Of a DNA stretch of 5,023 nucleotides, positions 1 to 5,023 are shown one piece after another. Position 1 is the stretch's first letter, and every line of letters begins with the position of its first letter. The translations under genes were made by a program, and so were the position numbers. Below the pieces are notes generated by a model, which did no database searches, was not told where the DNA came from, and was given only the letters and a program-made list of their open reading frames with translations. The DNA is from Syntrophaceae bacterium (GTDB lineage: Bacteria > Desulfobacterota > SM23-61): assembly GCA_003154025.1 (NCBI GenBank), contig PMCE01000249.1, positions 1 to 5,023 of the forward strand, given 5' to 3'.

Positions 1-41
1 GAGATTTTCCCTTCAGTCATGTTCACCCGCAGAAAATTCAT
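1..41 (-). CDS. Start of a gene leaving the window; probable aldehyde:ferredoxin oxidoreductase N-terminus (partial)
   Basis: Reading leftward from an ATG at 41-39, the minus strand encodes MNFLRVNMTEGKI before the window ends. A strong Shine-Dalgarno sequence, AGAAAGGAG (57-49), lies 7 nt upstream, which makes this a convincing translation start. A second in-frame ATG (20-18) has no such site. The peptide resembles the opening of tungsten-dependent aldehyde:ferredoxin oxidoreductases, which typically begin with a short strand of the form K-(I/L)-L-R-V-(N/D)-(M/L)-T. In that family the protein is cytoplasmic, binds a tungstopterin and a [4Fe-4S] cluster, and oxidises aldehydes to acids with ferredoxin as acceptor. 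None of the cofactor-binding residues are in view. That a gene starts here is fairly sure; the family name rests on 13 residues and is tentative. It is transcribed divergently from the TIR-like gene. Confidence 0.5.
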   Translation of the reverse strand, partial: MNFLRVNMTEGKI

Positions 42-48
42 TCTTGAG

Positions 49-57
49 CTCCTTTCT
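49..57 (-). promoter_or_regulatory. Strong ribosome binding site for the left-edge gene
   Basis: The minus strand reads AGAAAGGAG, nearly complementary to the 16S rRNA 3' end, and ends 7 nt before the ATG at 41-39. This spacing selects ATG 41 over the in-frame ATG at 20-18. It is the best ribosome binding site in the window and is the main evidence that a real gene begins at the left edge. Confidence 0.7.
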
Positions 58-171
58 GAACTGTACTAAAAAGGGATCATCCAAAATCAAGTCTGTCCGG
101 TCGGCCGCCCGGCGAGGAAAAGGGTCCGTGCTCGGGCATTCGACGAAGCCTGGAGATTTTGAAGTCCCAAA

Positions 172-200
172 AGCCTATCACTTTTCCGTGTTTATTTCAA
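172..200 (-). promoter_or_regulatory. Candidate sigma-70-type promoter for the left-edge gene
   Basis: On the minus strand there is a -35-like TTGAAA (200-195, 5 of 6 consensus bases). A 17-bp spacer separates it from TAGGCT (177-172), which keeps the first, second and last bases of TATAAT. The -10 element is preceded by TGA, an extended -10 TGn motif. Transcription would start near 165 and give a leader of about 124 nt before the ATG at 41. The spacing and orientation fit the divergent gene, but the -10 is poor and the call rests on pattern alone. Confidence 0.3.
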
Positions 201-221
201 TTTTCTCTCTGAGGGCGAATC

Positions 222-238
222 GAAAACGGACCGTCTTC
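222..238. promoter_or_regulatory. Operator-like imperfect dyad upstream of the candidate promoter
   Basis: GAAAACGG-A-CCGTCTTC is a 17-bp sequence with two 8-base arms around a single central base, symmetric at 7 of 8 positions. The one-base centre makes an RNA hairpin impossible, so if functional it is a DNA-binding site for a dimeric regulator. It is centred at 230, about 65 bp upstream of the predicted start of the minus-strand transcript, a typical activator position. It could equally serve the plus-strand TIR-like gene. No regulator gene is in the window, and chance occurrence is possible. Confidence 0.25.
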
Positions 239-391
239 CCGGGATTTTTCATCGCCGTCGAAACATTTCTTGGAGAATTCACCAGGAGAATATAGGGGAG
301 CACGGAAGGTCAGGCCGAAGGGATTAAAGTTTCCCCCCATTATGACGATAACTTATCAGAAAGCTAAACATTTTTGCCAGCGGGAAAGCCC

Positions 392-428
392 GTCTCCTCA
401 GCCTCGGTCAAGATTCGCCTGAGGGGAT
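392..428 (+). promoter_or_regulatory. Inverted repeat / leader hairpin upstream of the TIR-like gene
   Basis: GTCTCCTCAG (392-401) can pair with CTGAGGGGAT (419-428) as a 10-bp stem, with eight Watson-Crick pairs and two G-U pairs around a 17-nt loop. The core CCTCAG/CTGAGG is perfect. It ends about 40 nt before the ATG at 469. No U-tract follows, so it does not look like an intrinsic terminator. It could be a structured mRNA leader or a protein-binding site. The pairing is seen directly; the function is unknown. Confidence 0.35.
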
Positions 429-468
429 TTGGGCCCCCTATCCGTTCTGGATCCAAGAAGAACAAATC

Positions 469-1446
469 ATGGGTAAGGAAAAAAAGGCAACCCAGATAGT
501 TCGGCCGGTCCTTCTCCCGACAGCCTCTTCAGAAGAGATCATCGAACTCCTGAAGGTCCAGAAGGCCAAGGGGGAGGATCTGCTGACGCATAACTCCCTC
601 TCGCCAGGAGACCTCCAGTATTGGAATCTCTTCACCAAGGAAATTATCACCAAAGCCTTCGGCCCCAACCGGGAATACATCGATTCCATCCTCTACGTCG
701 GGGAGAATAAGCCCTTATCCGTCTATGAGCCGGAATCTAACCTGGCAAAGATGAGGCGTAACAATTTTCAGATCACCCTGAAAATGCTGGAAGATTGCAT
801 GGAGTGGGTGCAGCACCCGGATCCCCTGAAGACGGAACCCATGATAGAAGAAGAGAAGGCGCCGCCCGAGGAAACCCCGGCTTTGCCCCCCGAACCGGCC
901 GTGTTCGAGAAGAAGCCGAAGGAGCCCAAGGAATCGGCCGTTCCCGCGAAAGTAACCCTCGAGGAAGAAGGCCCAAAGGTGGAAAGCATGGAAAAATCGA
1001 AGGACCGGAAGGTTTTGATCGTCCCGGGTCAGGATGAAGGAAAAAAGGCCGCACTCGAGGCCTTCCTGAAGAATTTGGATTTGGAGCCATTCATTCCGGA
1101 GGGGCCTGCTGACCCTGGGGCCAGCCCCTTCGCCAAGCTTGAACAGTACGGGAAGGTCCCCTTCGCGGTCATCCTGCTCACCGGGGATGATTATGGCTAT
1201 CCCAAAGGAAGCGCGGAAAATGCCAAGCCCCGTTCCTCGCAGAAAGTGATCCTGGAACTGGGCTTTCTGATGGGCCGGCTGAAGCCCGAACAGGTCTGCG
1301 CCTTGTGCGAGGAAGGGCTGGACCTGCCCTCCGAATTCAAGGGAAGTATCCTGATCCCCTACGATGCAGGGGGATTGTGGAAGCTCCTGATTGCGCGGGC
1401 CATGAAGATGGCCAAGGTGGACATCGATTTGAACCGGGCGATTTAG
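469..1446 (+). CDS. TIR-like domain protein (PF10137 type), candidate NAD+-hydrolysing effector with unassigned N-terminal domain
   Basis: 325 residues in three parts. Residues 1-118 are predicted helical with no assigned function (aromatic YWNLF at 51-55, FGPN at 64-67). Residues 119-178 are a low-complexity Pro/Glu/Lys linker, probably disordered. Residues 180-322 match the TIR-like family known from CBASS and Pycsar effectors: strand KVLIVPGQDE (181-190), FAVILLTGDD (232-241), the helix QKVILELGFLMGRL (258-271) holding candidate catalytic Glu263, LPSEFKG (286-292) and a VDIDLN tail. Related domains cleave NAD+ when activated; that is inherited from the family and not shown here. There is no signal peptide or membrane segment, so it is cytoplasmic. 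ATG 469 is the first start after the upstream in-frame stop at 349-351, with a weak AAGAAG 8 nt before it. No partner gene is adjacent. The domain call is firm; substrate and a defence role are inference. Confidence 0.8.
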   Translation: MGKEKKATQIVRPVLLPTASSEEIIELLKVQKAKGEDLLTHNSLSPGDLQYWNLFTKEIITKAFGPNREYIDSILYVGENKPLSVYEPESNLAKMRRNNFQITLKMLEDCMEWVQHPDPLKTEPMIEEEKAPPEETPALPPEPAVFEKKPKEPKESAVPAKVTLEEEGPKVESMEKSKDRKVLIVPGQDEGKKAALEAFLKNLDLEPFIPEGPADPGASPFAKLEQYGKVPFAVILLTGDDYGYPKGSAENAKPRSSQKVILELGFLMGRLKPEQVCALCEEGLDLPSEFKGSILIPYDAGGLWKLLIARAMKMAKVDIDLNRAI

Positions 1447-1508
1447 GCGTCGCGATTCCTATTGGATCCATCCTTTTCATAAGTTCTTCGTTTCTTCAAC
1501 CGTCGCAC

Positions 1509-1531
1509 GAAGCATACGCCTTCACTTTTTT
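1509..1531 (+). terminator. Weak candidate intrinsic terminator after the TIR-like gene
   Basis: GAAG (1509-1512) can pair with CTTC (1520-1523) around a 7-nt loop, followed after two bases by six Ts (1526-1531). The stem is only four pairs, possibly extended by one C-G pair with a bulge, so it would be weak. An overlapping alternative stem, CTTCGT (1486-1491) with ACGAAG (1507-1512), has a 15-nt loop. The site lies in the 75-bp convergent gap and overlaps the last codons of the opposing efflux gene, where a terminator for the plus-strand transcript would be expected. Confidence 0.2.
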
Positions 1532-3003
1532 GATTTTCCATCTCCGCCCCATGTTTCCGGCAATCCCGTTGGAGCATGGGAGGAGCTCTGGGAATCGGCG
1601 GTCTTCCGCTCCGCCTCCACGACCCATCCCCCGCCCATCGACTTATACAGGCTCACCAAGGCTTGAAAGAGGGCTCCCCTCGTTTGCGCTTGCGCAAGTT
1701 CGGCGGTGAAGAGGCTGCGCTCGGCGTCGAGCACCTCGATGTAGCTGGTATACCCGTTATCGAATCGCAGGCGGGCGATTCGGGCGTAGTTGCGGAGAGA
1801 TTCTATCCGCCGCGCCTGGATCGCCAGCTGTTCCCGTGACCTTTCCTGGTCGATGAGCGCGTCTTCGACTTCCCGGAAGGCCGTCTGGATGGACTGCTGA
1901 TAACGGAGGAGAGCCTGATGCCGGACCGCTTCGGCTGATTGCACCTGGCCGCGAAGGGCCCCGCCGGTGAAGATGGGGGCGGTCATCGGAGCCACAAAGC
2001 TCCAGACGCTTGCCGGCCCGGTGAACAGGTTGGACAAGTCGGTACTGGCGTAGCCAAAGAAGCCGGTCAGAGAAATGGTGGGGAAATACTGCCCCCGGGC
2101 CACTCCGATCCGCGCGTTGGCGGCAATCAGGGCCTGTTCCGCCTGCCGGATGTCGGGACGGTTGGCGAGGAGTTCGGAGGGCAGCCCGGCAGGAACAGCC
2201 GGGAGCGTGAACTCCTCGATCTTCTTCCCCCGAGGAATCGCGCCCGGGTTTCGGCCCAGGAGAACGCTCAGGGCATTTTCCTGCTGGGCAATGATCTTTT
2301 CGAGCAGAGGAATCGTCGAAAGCGCCTGTTCGTATTCCGATTTGATCTGGTTCAACTCCAGGTCGGAAATCACTCCGCCGCGGAAACGGAGCTGGAAGAG
2401 CTGGTATGAATCCTCGCGGCTTTGGGCCGTTTGCACGGCGATCTCGAGCTGGCGGTCCAAGTCGCGAAGGTTCACATAGGCGCTGGCCACCGAGGTGACG
2501 AGGGTGAGAATGACGGCCCTTCCCGCCTCCTCCGTACTCAAGAGGTCGGCCCGGGCCGCTTCGGTGGCCCGCCGCAGCTTCCCCCAGAGGTCAAGTTCCC
2601 AGCTGGCATTCCCCAAGGCCTGGTAACTGTCGGCCGGATTCTGGATCGAGGACGGGAGGGGAACGGATCCTCTTTCGGTCATGCGGGATCTTCCCGCACT
2701 CGCGCCTGCGCCGACTTGGGGGAAAAGGCCCGCCCGCGTGGTCCCGTAATGGCCCGTAAACTCTTCCACCCGGGCGGCGGCGATCTTGACATCCTTGTTT
2801 TCCCGCAGCGCGACCTGGATGAGTTCATTCAGAACCGGATCGCCGAATTGCTCCCACCAGGCGGCATTGGCGATCTCCCGGGCCTCTTTCGCTTCAAAGC
2901 GCCAGGAAGGAGGGGAGCTCACCGGAGGACGCTGGTAGTTCGGGCCGACCATGCATCCGCAGAAGATGATGGCCAACAGCAGATGAAGGATCATTCTACT
3001 CAT
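1522..3003 (-). CDS. RND efflux outer-membrane factor, NodT/OprM family lipoprotein
   Basis: 493 residues, close to the family's usual 460-480. Trimers of this family form the outer-membrane channel and periplasmic tunnel through which an RND pump and its adaptor expel compounds. A short hydrophobic signal ends in F-C-G-C, giving lipidated Cys17, followed by the family's MVGPNYQRP (18-26). Two outer-membrane efflux repeats follow: the first around 56-250 with [10 protein letters not shown] (93-102) and [12 protein letters not shown] (135-146); the second around 280-455 with [20 protein letters not shown] (281-300), YFPTISLTG and the late [19 protein letters not shown] (414-432). The family normally ends near YKSMGGGW (453-460); here about 33 polar residues follow. 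The start is ATG 3003, just after GGGGAG; ATG 2994 is an alternative three codons in. It overlaps the pump gene by 8 bp and is very likely translationally coupled to it. Substrate is not predictable. Confidence 0.93.
   Translation of the reverse strand: MSRMILHLLLAIIFCGCMVGPNYQRPPVSSPPSWRFEAKEAREIANAAWWEQFGDPVLNELIQVALRENKDVKIAAARVEEFTGHYGTTRAGLFPQVGAGASAGRSRMTERGSVPLPSSIQNPADSYQALGNASWELDLWGKLRRATEAARADLLSTEEAGRAVILTLVTSVASAYVNLRDLDRQLEIAVQTAQSREDSYQLFQLRFRGGVISDLELNQIKSEYEQALSTIPLLEKIIAQQENALSVLLGRNPGAIPRGKKIEEFTLPAVPAGLPSELLANRPDIRQAEQALIAANARIGVARGQYFPTISLTGFFGYASTDLSNLFTGPASVWSFVAPMTAPIFTGGALRGQVQSAEAVRHQALLRYQQSIQTAFREVEDALIDQERSREQLAIQARRIESLRNYARIARLRFDNGYTSYIEVLDAERSLFTAELAQAQTRGALFQALVSLYKSMGGGWVVEAERKTADSQSSSHAPTGLPETWGGDGKSKK
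2996..3003 (-). other. 8-bp stop/start overlap between pump and outer-membrane factor genes
   Basis: The minus strand reads ATGAGTAG. The ATG starts the outer-membrane factor and the TAG ends the pump in another frame. GGGGAG lies only 3 nt before the ATG, within the last pump codons. This layout favours re-initiation by ribosomes finishing the pump and so coupled production of the two proteins. Confidence 0.75.
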
Positions 3004-5023
3004 GGTCTCCCCGCTTTTCCGCCGATTCGTCCTTCTGGCCGCGGCGGGCGACCCTACCAACGAAATAAAAAGCTACCGGGATGAGGAAGATGCCGATCAC
3101 CGAGGCCGCGAGCGTACCCCCCAAAACGGCGGTCCCCATGACTCTCCGGGCCATGGCCCCCGCCCCGGTGGAGAAGGCCAGGGGGAGCACGCCGAAGATG
3201 AAAGCGACCGAGGTCATGAGGATCGGCCGGAAACGCAGACGGGCTCCCTCCACCGCGGCATCGGCCAGGGATTGCCCCTGCTCGTGTCTCTTCTTGGCGA
3301 ACTCAACGATCAGGATGGCATTCTTGGCGGTGAGGCCGATGAGAACGATCAGACCGATCTGGGCGTAGACGTTGTTGACCATCCCGCGGAACCAGATGGC
3401 CGCGAAGGCCCCCAGCACGGCGACGGGTGTCCCCAGGAGCACGCCGAAGGGGAGCGACCAGCTCTCATACTGGGCCGCCAGGATGAGGAAGACGCAGAGG
3501 ACGGAAAAAGCGAAGATCATCCAGGCCGGCACCCCCTGCTGCGCCTTCTTCTCCTGAAAGCTCATGCCCAGGTAGTCGAACCCCATCTCCCGCGGCATGG
3601 TCTGGTGAAAGACCTCTTCCAGCGCTTCCATCGCCTGGGCGGAGCTGTACCCGGGCCGGGCCATGGCGTTGATCTGAGCAGACCGGTAGAGATTGTAGCG
3701 CATCGTGAATTCGGGCCCGGAACGGGATTCGAGCGTGGTCACCGCGGATAGGGGGACTGGATCTCCTCTGCTATTGACTACATAAAACTGTCCCACATTC
3801 TCGGCCTTGGTCCGGTATTCGCCTTCGGCCTGGACATAGACCTGCCACTGGCGGCCGAAGCGGCTAAAGTAGTTGATGAAGTAGCCGCCCATGAAGGTCT
3901 GGATGGTCTGGTAAACCTGAGATAGGTCGACGCCCTGTTTGAGCACCTTGTCCCGGTCCACCTTCACAAAGATCTGCGGGACCGTCGGCAGGAAGGTGGT
4001 CGTCACCCGGGCCAATTCCGGTCTTTTCCGCGCTGCCTCGAGAAACTTGTTGACGTTCTCGGCCAGAAAGGGAATGTCCTTGCCGGCCCGGTCCTCCAGG
4101 ACCATCGTGACCCCTCCGGCCGTCCCGATTCCCTGGATGGCCGGGGGTGAAAAGGCAAAGCTAACGGCCTGGGGGAGTTTCGCCAGCTCCCGGTTGAGGT
4201 GATCCATAATGGCCGAAAGCTGCTCCTCCGGCCTCTGGCGGTCTCGCCACTCCTTCAAGGTAATGAAGAAAAACCCGCTGTAGGTGTTCTGAACGATGCT
4301 CAGCAGACTGATGCCGATGACCGTTTGATAGTGTTCGATGCCCGGGGTTTTCTTGAGGATCTCTTCTACCTTCTGGCAGACCTCGTCGGTGCGCTGCAGA
4401 GATGCGCCATCCGGTAACGAGACATTTACGTACATGTATCCCTGGTCTTCTTCCGGCAGGAATCCCGTGGGAATGGCCTTCCCGAGCAGGCCGGAAACGA
4501 GAACGACCCCCGCGAGGAAAAACAGACACAGGGCGCTCTTGCGGATCAGGGAAGAGCACAGACCCACATACCCTTGGGTCGCCCGGCCGAAGGAGCGGTT
4601 GAAGAGCCGGAAGAAAAAGCTCAACGGTCCGCGGGCCTCTCTCCTCGGCTTCAGGAGGAGCGCGCAGAGCGCGGGGCTGAGGCTCAGGGCGTTGAAGGCC
4701 GAGATCAGGACGGAGATGGCGATCGTGGCGGCAAATTGCTGGTAAAGCCTGCCGGTGATCCCGGGGGTGAAGATCGTCGGGACAAAGACCGCCGAAAGGA
4801 TCAAGGCAATGGCCATCACCGGCGCGGATACCTCTTCCATTGCCTTGAGCGCCGCCTCCTTGGGGGACAACCCCTCCCCCATGTGACGTTCCACCACCTC
4901 CACCACCACGATGGCATCGTCGACGACCAGGCCGATGGCCAGAACAAGTCCGAACAGGGACAGGGTATTGATCGAGAACCCCAGAAGCGGGAAGACGGCA
5001 AAGGTGCCGATGAGCGAAACCGG
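2996..5023 (-). CDS. RND multidrug efflux pump, AcrB/HAE1-like inner-membrane transporter (N-terminal part beyond right edge)
   Basis: The frame is open to base 5023, giving 675 C-terminal residues of a protein expected to be about 1050 long; by alignment from memory with E. coli AcrB the first residue falls near AcrB 373. RND pumps use proton influx to expel drugs, detergents or solvents captured in the periplasm. Visible hallmarks, numbered from the first residue in the window, are the proton-relay pair Asp35-Asp36 in [12 protein letters not shown], the porter-domain entry GFLPEEDQG (187-195), [11 protein letters not shown] (445-455), YESWSLPFG (519-527), and Lys567 in [14 protein letters not shown] (565-578). 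The Asp-Lys spacing of 532 residues is almost that of AcrB (D407 to K940), so the proton path is intact and no frameshift is apparent. The second periplasmic loop and TM4-TM12 are covered. A membrane-fusion adaptor gene is expected upstream, outside the window. Confidence 0.95.
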   Translation of the reverse strand, partial: PVSLIGTFAVFPLLGFSINTLSLFGLVLAIGLVVDDAIVVVEVVERHMGEGLSPKEAALKAMEEVSAPVMAIALILSAVFVPTIFTPGITGRLYQQFAATIAISVLISAFNALSLSPALCALLLKPRREARGPLSFFFRLFNRSFGRATQGYVGLCSSLIRKSALCLFFLAGVVLVSGLLGKAIPTGFLPEEDQGYMYVNVSLPDGASLQRTDEVCQKVEEILKKTPGIEHYQTVIGISLLSIVQNTYSGFFFITLKEWRDRQRPEEQLSAIMDHLNRELAKLPQAVSFAFSPPAIQGIGTAGGVTMVLEDRAGKDIPFLAENVNKFLEAARKRPELARVTTTFLPTVPQIFVKVDRDKVLKQGVDLSQVYQTIQTFMGGYFINYFSRFGRQWQVYVQAEGEYRTKAENVGQFYVVNSRGDPVPLSAVTTLESRSGPEFTMRYNLYRSAQINAMARPGYSSAQAMEALEEVFHQTMPREMGFDYLGMSFQEKKAQQGVPAWMIFAFSVLCVFLILAAQYESWSLPFGVLLGTPVAVLGAFAAIWFRGMVNNVYAQIGLIVLIGLTAKNAILIVEFAKKRHEQGQSLADAAVEGARLRFRPILMTSVAFIFGVLPLAFSTGAGAMARRVMGTAVLGGTLAASVIGIFLIPVAFYFVGRVARRGQKDESAEKRGDHE

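Larger units (their letters stand above)
42..468. other. Divergent intergenic region (427 bp)
   Basis: This stretch separates the left-edge gene from the TIR-like gene and contains no gene I can support. Short open frames in it lack ribosome binding sites and recognisable protein sequence. It is visibly more A+T-rich than the flanking genes, especially at 140-300 and 320-375, as expected for promoter DNA. It contains the minus-strand promoter candidate, the dyad at 222-238 and the leader hairpin at 392-428, listed separately. For the plus strand the best promoter I can find is weak: TTAAAG (324-329), a 17-bp spacer, then GATAAC (347-352). Confidence 0.6.

Noticed and set aside
44..295. 83-residue plus-strand open frame in the intergenic region
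   Set aside because: It starts with TTG inside the ribosome binding site of the opposite gene, has no Shine-Dalgarno of its own, and its sequence shows no domain, signal or family resemblance.
342..422. 26-codon ATG open frame upstream of the TIR-like gene
   Set aside because: There is no ribosome binding site at suitable distance, the composition is arbitrary, and it overlaps the leader hairpin. It could be a leader peptide, but nothing supports that.
773..1090. Open frames antisense to, and in another frame of, the TIR-like gene's linker region
   Set aside because: They come from the G+C-rich, low-complexity Pro/Glu codons of the real gene. The products are Arg/Pro/Ser-rich with no recognisable fold.
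469..1446. Complete CBASS or STING-TIR system
   Set aside because: The C-terminal domain fits such effectors, but no nucleotide cyclase is in the window and the N-terminal half shows no STING or SAVED sequence I recognise. A full system cannot be claimed.
1486..1512. CTTCGT/ACGAAG stem as a terminator of the efflux operon
   Set aside because: On the minus strand no T-run follows the stem, and the 15-nt loop is long, so it does not meet the usual intrinsic terminator pattern.
3004..3060. N-terminal extension of the outer-membrane factor to position 3060
   Set aside because: It would place 19 charged residues before the lipoprotein signal peptide and overlap the pump gene by 65 bp. ATG 3003 directly precedes the signal sequence and follows GGGGAG.
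3002..3751. 249-residue plus-strand open frame opposite the pump gene
   Set aside because: It is antisense to highly conserved pump codons, and its His/Asp/Gly/Glu-rich product is typical of the complement of membrane-protein coding sequence.
4907..4909. GTG at 4909 as the pump's start codon
   Set aside because: It lies inside the conserved transmembrane segment [12 protein letters not shown]. Pump sequence continues uninterrupted to the right edge, so the gene is simply cut by the window.

Overview
The window comes from a G+C-rich Gram-negative bacterium. A NodT-type outer-membrane efflux lipoprotein and an AcrB-type RND pump require an outer membrane. The first codons of a probable aldehyde:ferredoxin oxidoreductase (AOR) at the left edge hint at an anaerobe, perhaps a deltaproteobacterium (Desulfobacterota) or similar lineage. 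That taxonomic guess is inference only.

Layout, left to right. Bases 1-41 hold the first 13 codons of a minus-strand gene that runs off the left edge. It has a strong ribosome binding site and an AOR-like N-terminus. Bases 42-468 are a divergent intergenic region, more A+T-rich than its surroundings. It carries a candidate minus-strand promoter (172-200), an operator-like dyad just upstream of it (222-238), and a 10-bp hairpin (392-428) in the leader of the plus-strand gene. Bases 469-1446 encode a 325-residue plus-strand protein: a helical N-terminal part of unknown function, a Pro/Glu/Lys-rich linker, and a C-terminal TIR-like domain of the PF10137 (CAP12/Pycsar effector TIR) type. Bases 1447-1521 form a short convergent gap with at most a weak terminator.

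Bases 1522-3003 and 2996-5023, both on the minus strand, encode an outer-membrane factor of the NodT/OprM family and the C-terminal 675 residues of an RND (HAE1/AcrB-like) inner-membrane pump. They overlap by 8 bp and read pump then outer-membrane channel. They are the distal part of a tripartite drug/solvent efflux operon whose adaptor gene, if present, should lie beyond the right edge together with the pump's N-terminal third.

The efflux genes are ordinary members of well-known families. The item that deserves attention is the TIR-like protein. It is a solitary candidate NAD+-consuming effector with an unassigned N-terminal domain, and several usually conserved positions around its active site are changed. 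No cyclic-nucleotide synthase, STING or other recognised defence partner is visible in the window, so a defence role is a hypothesis. No tRNA, rRNA, CRISPR array or insertion sequence was seen.
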